Source of the DNA: Treponema sp. | GTDB taxonomy: Bacteria; Spirochaetota; Spirochaetia; Treponematales; Treponemataceae | NCBI GenBank assembly: GCA_016286535.1 | Contig: JAEESZ010000003.1 | Span: 62,001-126,000 of the forward strand | Length of the DNA: 64,000 nucleotides | Direction: 5' to 3' | In this document: positions 8,428 to 15,920 of the stretch, one piece after another | Layout: the number at the start of each line of letters is the position of its first letter | Numbering within the stretch: the stretch's first letter is position 1 | Position numbers and translations under genes: made by a program | The notes under the pieces: generated by a model | What the model was told of the DNA's origin: nothing | What the model saw: the letters and a program-made list of their open reading frames with translations, nothing else | Databases searched by the model: none

Positions 8428-9378
8428 CTATTGAAAAAGCGGGAATCCCTTCTTATCGTAAGAAATTCTTTTTATCCAGCAGTGGCGGTTTGGGTCGTAA
8501 AGGGCATTTGGTAAATCAACCTCGGCATAAGGACGGGCATGATAAACCAGATAATCCTGATTCCGGTCTCTGTTACAGGTAAAGCTGTTATGTCCAGGAC
8601 CAAAAATCTTTTTAGCTGGGTCAGTTACAAAAACCGGCTTATCTGATTTTTTCCAGGATTCTGCCTTTAATAAATCTGCATTTTCGTCCGCATAAAGAAG
8701 CCCCATACAGTAAGAGGCATCTGTTGCACTAGCCGAATAAGTTATAAAGATTTTTCCATTTCTTTTTAAAACTGAAGCTCCCTCGTTTACCTTAAACCCC
8801 CTGCATTCCCAGTCGAATTCAGGAACCGAAAGCAGGGTCTGAGGCAGCTTTAACTTACAGGGATTTTCCATTTCTGCTATATAGAGGGCAGAGTTTTCTG
8901 TTCTTTCCTGTCTTTTCTGAGCCCATACAGCATAGTGCTTTCCCTTATGCTCAAAAGTTGTTGTATCAAGCATAAAAGAATCCCATTCAGATTTTAATTC
9001 GCCTTTTTCTACCCACTCACCAGAAAAAGGGTCAGGGCTGTCGTTTTCAAGCACATAGGTACGAATCCACCAGGGGTCTTCTGCCCGACCGGCTGCAAAA
9101 TAGATGTACCATTTATTATTTATATAATGTAATTCAGGGGCCCAGATATGCCAGGACATAGGACCGTCCGAATGTTTTCTCCAGATTACAAAAGGTTCAG
9201 CATCTTTAAGGCCTTTTAAAAACCAGGCACGACGAATTTCTATTCTGTCGTATTCAGGAACAGATGCTGTAAAATAATAGTATCCGTCAGTGTGATAATA
9301 AATATAAGGATCTGCGCGCTGTTCAATTAAAGGCGCTTTTTCGTCATCTTCAGTAATATCAGTAAAATTCATTTTCAA
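8428..9378 (-). CDS. GH43 exo-alpha-1,5-L-arabinofuranosidase, cytoplasmic type
   Basis: 316 residues without a signal peptide. Residues about 17-315 match the GH43 subgroup that releases single arabinose units from arabino-oligosaccharides. The pattern is RADPYIYYHTDGYYYFTASV with general base Asp23, WAPELHYINNKWYIYFAAG, Asp138 in LDTT, and the probable acid Glu199 in NEGAS. The product should act on imported oligomers. An AAAGGA box precedes the start. Upstream lies the palindromic element 9394-9550, which separates it from the LamG gene; downstream it is 9 bases from the anchored endo-arabinanase gene. Exo-action is a family inference. Confidence 0.88.
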   Translation of the reverse strand: MKMNFTDITEDDEKAPLIEQRADPYIYYHTDGYYYFTASVPEYDRIEIRRAWFLKGLKDAEPFVIWRKHSDGPMSWHIWAPELHYINNKWYIYFAAGRAEDPWWIRTYVLENDSPDPFSGEWVEKGELKSEWDSFMLDTTTFEHKGKHYAVWAQKRQERTENSALYIAEMENPCKLKLPQTLLSVPEFDWECRGFKVNEGASVLKRNGKIFITYSASATDASYCMGLLYADENADLLKAESWKKSDKPVFVTDPAKKIFGPGHNSFTCNRDRNQDYLVYHARPYAEVDLPNALYDPNRHCWIKRISYDKKGFPLFQ

Positions 9379-9393
9379 TCCTTTGTTGCTAAG

Positions 9394-9550
9394 AGTAATA
9401 AACAGTTAGCAACGTATAATTAATAGCTGCGTAGACGGAGGCTTGAACCGGAAAAAATCTGCACAAGCGAAGCGCGGAAGCCTTTTTCCGGGGCAAACTC
9501 CGTCGAGAGCAGCCATATAAGTGCTATATTTGGCTAACTATTTATTAACT
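9394..9550. repeat. Large imperfect palindrome (MITE-like element) overlapping the LamG gene end
   Basis: Two arms of about 60 bases face each other (9394-9456 and 9479-9550). Matching blocks are AATAAAcAGTTAGC, TATA, AATAgCTGC, GACGGAG and CCGGAAAAA, with a GC-rich centre (GCACAAGCGAAGCG). The right arm includes the last codons and stop of the gene at 9538. A smaller hairpin, GTTGCTAA with TTAGCAAC (9387-9412), overlaps the left end. No ORF lies inside. The structure is that of a small non-autonomous mobile element or a long folded intercistronic RNA. Confidence 0.65.
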
Positions 9551-10962
9551 TTTACACCTGCATATACAGATGCAATTTCCTCTTTGCTGAAAGCTCTGTC
9601 TGCAACTAAAAGTTCATCCATCATTCCTTTGAAGAGTGGATCTGGCCAGTTGGAACGGCCAATATAAAGACCAGTTGCGTTAGCAGCAATATCTGCAGGA
9701 AGAACACCTACTCCATTTTTCTGAGCAAGTTTTCCATTTACATAAAGACAGGCAACTCCATCACCGAGAGTTACGGCAACGTGGGTCCACTTTCCAATGG
9801 CAGGGAGCTTTCCGGCAAGAGTAACGTTTCCTTTAGCACCAATTACATCAAGACGGAGCATTCCGCTGATTCCATCCATACCAAGCCATGCATCTTCTCT
9901 CTGATCTCCAAGGTCAAAGATACGGCACCAGGCCTGCCATGATTCAGGATTTACCCAGGCAGCAATTGTCAAACCTTCACCTGCAAGACATTCAGGTTCA
10001 AGTGTTACATATTCATCATCACCATTGAAAACTAAAGCCTTTCCTTTATAGCCGTCAGCAACCAGAGACTCATCAAGAGAACCTGTGTAAAGGTTCAGGC
10101 CGTTTCCGGAATTATCAATAACTTCGTTATCTTTAACTCCTTCATCAAAAGTATAGAAACCAGCAACTCCAGAATCTGCTGTAATTACAAAAGGTTCTGC
10201 ATTAATGCTTTCTGCTTCAGCTTTCTTTACAGGAGCATTTACCTTCCAGAGGTAAGCAATTTCGCCGTCTGTAAGAGCGCGGTTAGCAATTACAATGTTA
10301 TCCATTACACCCTTAAAGAGTGGGTCAGCCCAGTTTGAACGGCCAATAAAGAGGCCCTGAGCATTTGCTGCTACCTGAGAAGGTGTAACAGAACAATTTG
10401 CTTCTGCAGCTAAAATACCGTCTACATAAATTGCAAAGCGGCCGTCTCCAAAGCTTGCAGCAAGATGAGCCCATTCACCCATTTCTGGAAGAGGAGTATT
10501 AATCTGAATCTGAGAACCTTCTTCGCGAAGAACTAAAGTACCAGGAGTACGACCGTCTACACCAAAGAATACGTCAGTTTTAGTATCTCCAAGGTCAAAG
10601 ATTCTTGCCCAGGTCTGCCACATGTCAGCCTTAATCCAGGCTGCAAAAGTAAAAGCAGAACCTTCCATAGCAGATGAATCAATAGAAATAAATTCATCTT
10701 CGCCATTAAACTCAAGACCTTTTCCTTCAATTCCGTCTACACGAACAGAGCCGTCAAGAGCTCCTGTATAAACGTTAATTTCGTTTGAAGAATGATCTTT
10801 AATTTCGTTGTCTTCTACTTCTTCTTCAAAAGTGTAGTATCCGACAACGCTTGAATCATTTGTAATATCAACAGGAGTTGCTGTTACTTCTCCTTTTGAA
10901 ACGCAGCCTGCAAAGGTAAGGGCTGCAGCAAGCGACAAAGTAATTCCCTGAATTTTCTTCAT
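9538..10962 (-). CDS. Lipoprotein with two tandem LamG/concanavalin-like domains
   Basis: 474 residues. Signal peptide with lipobox FAGC (Cys20). Two copies of a domain of about 205 residues follow (about 36-242 and 262-470). Each begins with VVGYYTFEE or VAGFYTFDE, then KGLEFNGEDEF or KALVFNGDDEY, FAAWIKAD-WQTWARIFDLGD or its equivalent, and ends NWADPLFKGVMD or NWPDPLFKGMMD. These are LamG-type jelly rolls, which usually bind carbohydrate. The protein therefore probably captures arabinan at the cell surface (inference). The copies are similar enough to suggest an internal duplication. The last codons lie in an arm of the palindrome at 9394-9550. Confidence 0.85.
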   Translation of the reverse strand: MKKIQGITLSLAAALTFAGCVSKGEVTATPVDITNDSSVVGYYTFEEEVEDNEIKDHSSNEINVYTGALDGSVRVDGIEGKGLEFNGEDEFISIDSSAMEGSAFTFAAWIKADMWQTWARIFDLGDTKTDVFFGVDGRTPGTLVLREEGSQIQINTPLPEMGEWAHLAASFGDGRFAIYVDGILAAEANCSVTPSQVAANAQGLFIGRSNWADPLFKGVMDNIVIANRALTDGEIAYLWKVNAPVKKAEAESINAEPFVITADSGVAGFYTFDEGVKDNEVIDNSGNGLNLYTGSLDESLVADGYKGKALVFNGDDEYVTLEPECLAGEGLTIAAWVNPESWQAWCRIFDLGDQREDAWLGMDGISGMLRLDVIGAKGNVTLAGKLPAIGKWTHVAVTLGDGVACLYVNGKLAQKNGVGVLPADIAANATGLYIGRSNWPDPLFKGMMDELLVADRAFSKEEIASVYAGVKVNK

Positions 10963-10977
10963 AACAGCCCCCTTTTA

Positions 10978-12339
10978 TTAGAACCAGAAGCAGAATGCAG
11001 CTGGAATACGGTATGTTACATTCTGTGTTGTTGTTGTTACGTGATAGTTTGTGTACTGAATTTCAAGACCGGCACGGAAGTAACCGTTGTTGAAGTTCTT
11101 CTGGAAGTAAGGATATGCATAAAGACCGAAGTAGCGGCCAGGAGCTCCAGAACCTGCAGATGCAGCAGAAGTCATCCAGTCTGTAGTCATAGCATAACCA
11201 TCAGCATAAGAACCACCTACAGAAAGCTGACCATCACCACCTGTGTAACAGGTACCGTTAGCATCCTGAGCATAAGTTACGTTTGTGTTCAAACCGATTG
11301 CATATGGTTTACCCTTGATGTTGTATGTAAGACCAATACCAAGAATGTTGTAAAGAAGTTTTTCGTTTGTAGCTACATAGTGATCATCACAGTAAACAAG
11401 GCGGTCTTCAAAATTAAGATTTAAATTTGCAACTGGAGTACAGTTTCCTGAAATTCCAAAGTAGTGAGCTGTTGCAAGTTTTCCAACAGTTGTGTTCTTG
11501 CGGTAGCGGAAGTCGTAAGTTGTATTAAGTTTTACGCCAGGAATAAGAGCAGGAAGATCTGCCTGGAGGAAAGCTTCACCAAAGTAATTTGTTGTAGCAC
11601 CATCAGCAGTATCGTATGCATAAACGCCTGTGTAATAAGTTCCAGGGCGGTATCCCATATTAAATACGATGTTCTGTTTCATAAGTTTGTAAGAACCTAA
11701 GAACATTACTTTTTTGTAAAGGTTTTTCCACTGGTTAGAAGTACCATACTGTAAACCGTTACCCCAGCCTGGAATTACAGGAAGACCAACCATTAAGCGA
11801 AGTCCGTTTACCTTGTAAGGAGTTACTTCAATACCTGTAAAGTGCTGACCATTGTCACGGTCTGCAACATTGCGAACAAACTGACCGCCAAGCTGCCAGC
11901 CGTTATAAATAAAGCCGTTGTTCCATTCTTCGAATTTACCGGTATAAAGAGATACCTGCTGATTAAAGAACTGAACCTTCATGTTCATCTGATGAATTGG
12001 AGTTGTCTGATAGCCGTCACCATCTGAATTTTCCATTCCTACAACATGATAAAGGTTGTACCAGGTACCACCAGAAGCATCCAGGCGAACACCAGTATTA
12101 AACTGGAAGTTTGCAGCACTTACATTTACATTTAATTCTGTACGTCCATTATAGAAAGAACCGAATTCTGCAGATGGGCTTGTATAAGTCCAGGCATCTG
12201 TAGCAGATGATGTATTAAAAGTCTGACCTAAACCAAAGTTTGTATAATCCATGTATCCGTGGATACTTGCAGTCTGTGCAGAAAGAGCTGCTCCACAAAG
12301 AAGGGCAGCGGCACTTATTAAAAGTTTATTTAATTTCAT
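10978..12339 (-). CDS. Outer-membrane beta-barrel protein (porin-like)
   Basis: 453 residues with a signal peptide cleaved after ALSA (residue 21). The remainder alternates polar and aromatic/hydrophobic residues typical of membrane strands, and ends in aromatic residues FCFWF, as expected for recognition by the barrel assembly machinery. Internal segments such as INVSAANFQFNTGVRLDASGG and GVKLNTTYDFRYRKNTT fit transmembrane strands. I know no precise family. Its position, 17 bases after a lipoprotein gene and 15 before the LamG gene in an arabinanase operon, suggests a channel for arabino-oligosaccharides, parallel in role to SusC but without a TonB-type plug (inference). Confidence 0.8.
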   Translation of the reverse strand: MKLNKLLISAAALLCGAALSAQTASIHGYMDYTNFGLGQTFNTSSATDAWTYTSPSAEFGSFYNGRTELNVNVSAANFQFNTGVRLDASGGTWYNLYHVVGMENSDGDGYQTTPIHQMNMKVQFFNQQVSLYTGKFEEWNNGFIYNGWQLGGQFVRNVADRDNGQHFTGIEVTPYKVNGLRLMVGLPVIPGWGNGLQYGTSNQWKNLYKKVMFLGSYKLMKQNIVFNMGYRPGTYYTGVYAYDTADGATTNYFGEAFLQADLPALIPGVKLNTTYDFRYRKNTTVGKLATAHYFGISGNCTPVANLNLNFEDRLVYCDDHYVATNEKLLYNILGIGLTYNIKGKPYAIGLNTNVTYAQDANGTCYTGGDGQLSVGGSYADGYAMTTDWMTSAASAGSGAPGRYFGLYAYPYFQKNFNNGYFRAGLEIQYTNYHVTTTTQNVTYRIPAAFCFWF

Positions 12340-12356
12340 TTTTTACTCCTTTTTGA

Positions 12357-12956
12357 TTAGTTTGAAGCACTTGCTGTAATTGTGCGTAATGCTGTATTAG
12401 GATCTGCAGCAGCATAAGCTGTGATTGTAACTGTATCTACAGTTCCAACAACTTTTACAATAAATCCGTCATCAAAAGCCAATGGATCTGACAAGGCAGT
12501 TCCATAATCAACCACTGGATAAGAAGGCATTGGGTCATAACCAAATGCATCTACACGGGCAACCCAATCATAAGTTCCCTGATTTGTTGTATCACGCATT
12601 ACAACATTCCATGGGCCCCATACATAACTTGATTGATGACCAACAATATTTGAACAGGTATAAACGATAGTAAAATCGCCACCTTCAGTTTCTACACAAG
12701 ATTCACTTACAGCAGCTGCAAAAACATTGTTAATAAAACCAGAAGCCATTGTTACTGATGAAGTCAAAAGTTCAGTGCCATTTAAAGTAATGGAATCAAT
12801 ATCATAGCTTGTACAACCATCACTTGCTAAAGAAACAACCATAGGAGCAGCATCCTGTGGAACGTATTTTTCCCTAATACTCAAATCACATCCAGTCATT
12901 GCAACAATTACAGATACTGCGGCAACAACACCTAAAATGAACTTACTTCTTTTCAT
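12357..12956 (-). CDS. Small lipoprotein, first gene of the arabinan operon
   Basis: 199 residues from the ATG at 12956, chosen because AGGAGG lies 8 bases upstream; an ATG at 12962 is too close to that box. Lipobox MTGC follows a hydrophobic stretch. The mature part has alternating beta-like segments (IDSITLNGTELLTSSVTM, GDFTIVYTCSN, FIVKVVGTVDTVTITAYAAAD) and no family that I recognise. As the first gene before a barrel and a LamG lipoprotein it may form a surface complex with them (inference). Transcription should start in the operator-rich region 12970-13045 shared with the divergent GH51 gene. Confidence 0.75.
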   Translation of the reverse strand: MKRSKFILGVVAAVSVIVAMTGCDLSIREKYVPQDAAPMVVSLASDGCTSYDIDSITLNGTELLTSSVTMASGFINNVFAAAVSESCVETEGGDFTIVYTCSNIVGHQSSYVWGPWNVVMRDTTNQGTYDWVARVDAFGYDPMPSYPVVDYGTALSDPLAFDDGFIVKVVGTVDTVTITAYAAADPNTALRTITASASN

Positions 12957-13005
12957 GTTCATTTCCTCCTCATTTTTTAATATAAATGTAGTTTTTTATC
13001 AGGAA

Positions 13006-13045
13006 AAAGTGATTTTTATTGATTTATATCAACTTTTATCCCAAT
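13006..13045. promoter_or_regulatory. Tandem operator-like dyads before the minus-strand arabinan operon
   Basis: Two 20-bp units in exact register: 13006-13025 (right half TTGATTT) and 13026-13045 (left half ATATCAA). Their junction TTGATTTATATCAA (13020-13032 core) is a near-perfect 14-bp palindrome. It lies just upstream of a plausible minus-strand promoter (TTTTCC, 17 bases, TATATT at 12979-12984) for the lipoprotein operon. Confidence 0.55.
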
Positions 13046-13080
13046 CTCTCCTACAGAATAACCCCACTTTTCTCAATCCG

Positions 13081-13120
13081 TCAACAATTATTTTTGATTT
13101 ATAACAAGTTTTTTTGATAA
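13081..13120. promoter_or_regulatory. Tandem operator-like dyads before the exported GH51 gene
   Basis: Units 13081-13100 (TCAACAA, six bases, TTGATTT) and 13101-13120 (ATAACAA, six bases, TTGATAA) abut with a 20-bp period. The second ends 5 bases before TTGACA at 13126, matching the geometry at the importer promoter (3260-3279 and 3254). This is the cleanest copy of the array in the window. Confidence 0.65.
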
Positions 13121-13125
13121 TTTCC

Positions 13126-13154
13126 TTGACATCGGACTTTTTATGACTCATCAT
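13126..13154 (+). promoter_or_regulatory. Probable promoter of the exported GH51 gene
   Basis: TTGACA at 13126-13131 and, after 17 bases, CATCAT at 13149-13154. The -35 is perfect and the -10 is poor (4 of 6), consistent with a promoter that needs an activator at the adjoining dyads. A second TTGACA at 13186 has no matching -10 at normal distance. Confidence 0.5.
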
Positions 13155-13203
13155 TAAGGTGAAAGTATAAAAATCATGGTATTTTTTGACAAAAAACTTT
13201 TAT

Positions 13204-13223
13204 TTATCAAGTTTTTTCGTAAT
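13204..13223. promoter_or_regulatory. Single operator-like dyad near the GH51 start codon
   Basis: TTATCAA, six bases, TCGTAAT, 16 bases before the start codon and directly followed by TACAAT (13223-13228). Depending on the true start site it would either cover a proximal promoter or lie in the 5-prime leader, where bound protein could block elongation. Confidence 0.45.
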
Positions 13224-13238
13224 ACAATGGAGATTATG

Positions 13239-15749
13239 ATGAAAAAAAATGTTAAAAAAACAATCACGGCTGTACTTGGCATGAGTCTTACCTGTATTTC
13301 TGCCTTTGCAGCAAATCCTCTTCTTGAGGCAGACTTTTCAAAAGAAAAAAGAGAAGTCAGCAAGAACCTTTACGGTATTTTCTATGAAGACATTAACTAT
13401 GCAGCCGACGGCGGCCTTTATGGAGAAATGATTCAAAACCGTTCCTTCGAATTCAGAAACTCTAAAAAAAGCCCGACTGAAGCCTGGTATAACATCAATA
13501 AAAACGGTGGCAAAGCAAAATCAAGAGTAAAGGGTGCAAAAGAAAGCCCTCTTAATAAGAACAATCCTGTTTATGCATCCCTTACTGTAAAACAGGAAGG
13601 GGACGGAATCTGCAACAAAGGTTACGGCGGACTCTACCTCGAAAAAGGCAAAAAGTATCCTGCTTCCATTTACTTAAAATCTGCAGACAAATCTGTTACC
13701 AGCGTTACAATTCTTGCCGGTAATGGTACAGAAAAATGCTTTTCTACCCAGATTAAGGGCATTACTAACCAGTGGAAAAAATACACTTTTGACGTAATCC
13801 CTGTAGAAACAACCCTGACAGGTCAGCTTTCAATTTTTCCTGACCAGATGGGAACTGTAGAAATTGATTTTGTTTCTCTTTTCCGCGCAGACATATATAA
13901 AAACGAAGAAAACGGCCTTAGAAAAGACCTTGCAGAAAAGCTTGAAGCCCTTCATCCGGCCTTTATCCGCTTTCCCGGCGGTTGTATTGTACACGGCATG
14001 AACCTTGCAGACCGCTACCAGTGGAAAAACACTATAGGCCCAGTTGAAGAACGTAAGGAGAACTTCAATTTCTGGGGTTATCAGCAATCTTATGGTATTG
14101 GTTTTTATGAATATTTCCGCCTTTGCGAAGATCTTGATGCAGAACCTCTTCCTGTCTTAAGCGTTGGTATGGCTCACGGAGGAGAAGTTTCTCCTGTAAG
14201 CGACTATCAGCAATATGCCCAGGATGCTCTTGATTTAATTGAATGGGCTACAGGTCCTGCTACCTCTGAATGGGGTAAAAAAAGAGCCGAAGCCGGTCAT
14301 CCTCAGCCATTTAAGTTAAACTACATTGGAATTGGTAACGAAGACTGCGGCGGAGACTATTTTGACCGCTTCCAGTACATTGCCCAGGCTATAAAGGCAA
14401 AATACCCTCATATTAAAACCATCATTTCTTCCGGCTTTACCTGGAATGATATCAATTTCCACAACACCTGGAAGCAGGTTCGCAGCTGGGAAAGCTCAAA
14501 AAAGACAAGTGACCTATGCGACCTTATAGATGAACACTATTACAATCCGTCATCATGGTTCCTTACAAACGGAAACCGCTATGACAATCTGGACTTCTAC
14601 CCTCGCGGTAAAGACCAGCCTAAGGTTTTCATTGGTGAATACGCTTCCTGGGTAGACGGCAGACGCAACAATCTCTACTCTGCCCTTACAGAAGCCGCTT
14701 ATATGACAAGTATTGAACGCAACGGTGATATTGTAGAAATCTCTTCTTATGCACCTCTTTTTGCGAGGGACGGAAAAACTCAGTGGGTTCCGGATATGAT
14801 CTGGTTTAATGATTCCCAGGTTTACGCAACTCCTGACTACTATGTACAGCAGCTCTTTTCTACACATAAATCGGACAGAACAATTGCCTGCAGCATAAGC
14901 CAGCCGGAAAGCAAAGAAGCAAAAGCCTATATTGGCGGAACAATTGGTATTGGAAGCTGGGCAACTACAGCTCAGTTCAAAAACATTAAGGTTACAGATA
15001 ATGATTCGGGTAAAACTATTTATGATTTGAATGCAAAAAAAGCTTCTGTAGATGACTTCAGACAGGAAAGCGGCAGCTGGTTCCAGTCAGGAAACACCAT
15101 CATTCAGACTTCTGAAGACATAAACGTAAGGGCTATTCTTGATAACGAAGCTTCTGTTAAGAATGTAAAGAACTATACCCTTGAACTTGACGCCATGAAA
15201 ACCGGTGGTGCAGAAGGCTTCCTTATCATGTTTGGTGTAAAGGGAAAGAGCCTTTACTGGTGGAACATGGGCGGCTGGGGCAATACTCAGTCAGTTGTAG
15301 AAAAGGGAACTGCAGAAGGCCGTTCTACAATTGGCGACAGCCTTCCAATGACACTTAACGACAATCAGTGGTATAGAATCAAGATTGAAGTTTCAGGAGA
15401 AAACTACAAATGTTACCTGGACGGACAGCTCATGCACGAATTCAGAGATGTCATGAATTTTGATGCCCTCTATACTCATGTTGGTGAATGTAATGATGGA
15501 AAAATCATTATTAAAATAGTAAATGTAAAAGATTCAGAACAGGATGTAGATATCAGGCTTAAAAATGCGCCTGATATATCTTCTAAAGCCAGAGTAATTA
15601 CTCTGAGCGGGGAACAGACTGATGAAAACTCCTTTGCAGATCCAGAAAATGTAGCACCTGCAGAAAGCGAGTTCTCAGGAGCTTCAAACGAGTTTACATA
15701 TAAGGTAAAAGGTAATTCCCTTACAATTCTGGAACTTTTTACAAAATAA
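13239..15749 (+). CDS. Exported GH51 alpha-L-arabinofuranosidase with extra C-terminal domain
   Basis: 836 residues from the second ATG of the pair at 13236/13239 (GGAG 6 bases upstream). Longer in-frame extensions fall in the promoter region. Signal peptide MKKNVKK...AFAANP. A GH51 head (KNLYGIFYEDINYAADGGLYGEMIQNRSFEF) is followed by a beta-domain insertion (about 100-220), then the barrel with acid/base Glu368 (GIGNED) and nucleophile Glu467 (FIGEYASW). A concanavalin-like insert (about 555-730: IGIGSWATTAQFKNIKV, KCYLDGQLMHEF) precedes the final beta strands. It should remove arabinose side chains in the periplasm or outside. It is transcribed divergently from the endo-arabinanase operon and ends at a strong terminator. 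Confidence 0.92.
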   Translation: MKKNVKKTITAVLGMSLTCISAFAANPLLEADFSKEKREVSKNLYGIFYEDINYAADGGLYGEMIQNRSFEFRNSKKSPTEAWYNINKNGGKAKSRVKGAKESPLNKNNPVYASLTVKQEGDGICNKGYGGLYLEKGKKYPASIYLKSADKSVTSVTILAGNGTEKCFSTQIKGITNQWKKYTFDVIPVETTLTGQLSIFPDQMGTVEIDFVSLFRADIYKNEENGLRKDLAEKLEALHPAFIRFPGGCIVHGMNLADRYQWKNTIGPVEERKENFNFWGYQQSYGIGFYEYFRLCEDLDAEPLPVLSVGMAHGGEVSPVSDYQQYAQDALDLIEWATGPATSEWGKKRAEAGHPQPFKLNYIGIGNEDCGGDYFDRFQYIAQAIKAKYPHIKTIISSGFTWNDINFHNTWKQVRSWESSKKTSDLCDLIDEHYYNPSSWFLTNGNRYDNLDFYPRGKDQPKVFIGEYASWVDGRRNNLYSALTEAAYMTSIERNGDIVEISSYAPLFARDGKTQWVPDMIWFNDSQVYATPDYYVQQLFSTHKSDRTIACSISQPESKEAKAYIGGTIGIGSWATTAQFKNIKVTDNDSGKTIYDLNAKKASVDDFRQESGSWFQSGNTIIQTSEDINVRAILDNEASVKNVKNYTLELDAMKTGGAEGFLIMFGVKGKSLYWWNMGGWGNTQSVVEKGTAEGRSTIGDSLPMTLNDNQWYRIKIEVSGENYKCYLDGQLMHEFRDVMNFDALYTHVGECNDGKIIIKIVNVKDSEQDVDIRLKNAPDISSKARVITLSGEQTDENSFADPENVAPAESEFSGASNEFTYKVKGNSLTILELFTK

Positions 15750-15801
15750 AAATGGTAATTCTTCCAGAGAACCAGCTGGAATGATTATAAAAGTCCTCCA
15801 T

Positions 15802-15856
15802 GACGGGAAATCTATCTTAATATTTATGTAAAATAGATTTCTCGTCCTTTTTTTTA
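15802..15856 (+). terminator. Strong terminator after the exported GH51 gene
   Basis: GACGGGAAATCTAT (15802-15815) pairs with ATAGATTTCTCGTC (15833-15846) with one mismatch, followed by CC and eight T. It isolates the GH51 gene from the regulator gene. Confidence 0.9.
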
Positions 15857-15885
15857 TGGACAATATCAACAATTCTCGTTATTAT
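15857..15885 (+). promoter_or_regulatory. Regulator promoter with operator filling the spacer (autoregulation)
   Basis: TGGACA (15857-15862), 17 bases, TATTAT (15880-15885). The dyad ATATCAA, six bases, TCGTTAT (15863-15882) occupies the whole spacer and touches the -10. Protein bound there should exclude RNA polymerase, so the HTH gene at 15917 probably represses itself. The sequence match to the dyads at 3373-3392 is high (both ATATCAA with TCGTTAT). Confidence 0.65.
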
Positions 15886-15905
15886 AAAAAAAAATAAAAG
15901 GAAAG

Positions 15906-15920
15906 ATGTTTAAAAAATGA
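15906..15920 (+). other. Four-codon leader ORF coupled to the regulator start
   Basis: ATG TTT AAA AAA TGA at 15906-15920. The AAAGGAAAG box (about 15896-15904) sits at normal spacing for this ORF but about 14 bases from the regulator ATG at 15917, which overlaps the TGA. Translational coupling would explain the arrangement. It may also be chance. Confidence 0.35.

Noticed and set aside
9394..9550. Reading the palindrome as a riboswitch or tRNA-like RNA
   Set aside because: No conserved aptamer or cloverleaf elements; the arms are simply inverted repeats.
13223..13228. TACAAT as the main -10 of the exported GH51 gene
   Set aside because: No -35 at normal spacing (TTGACA at 13186 is 31 bases away) and it would leave the SD partly untranscribed; kept only as a possibility.
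13176..13238. Longer N-terminus for the exported GH51 protein
   Set aside because: It would place promoter and operator sequence in the coding region and bury the signal peptide; GGAG fits the ATG pair at 13236/13239.
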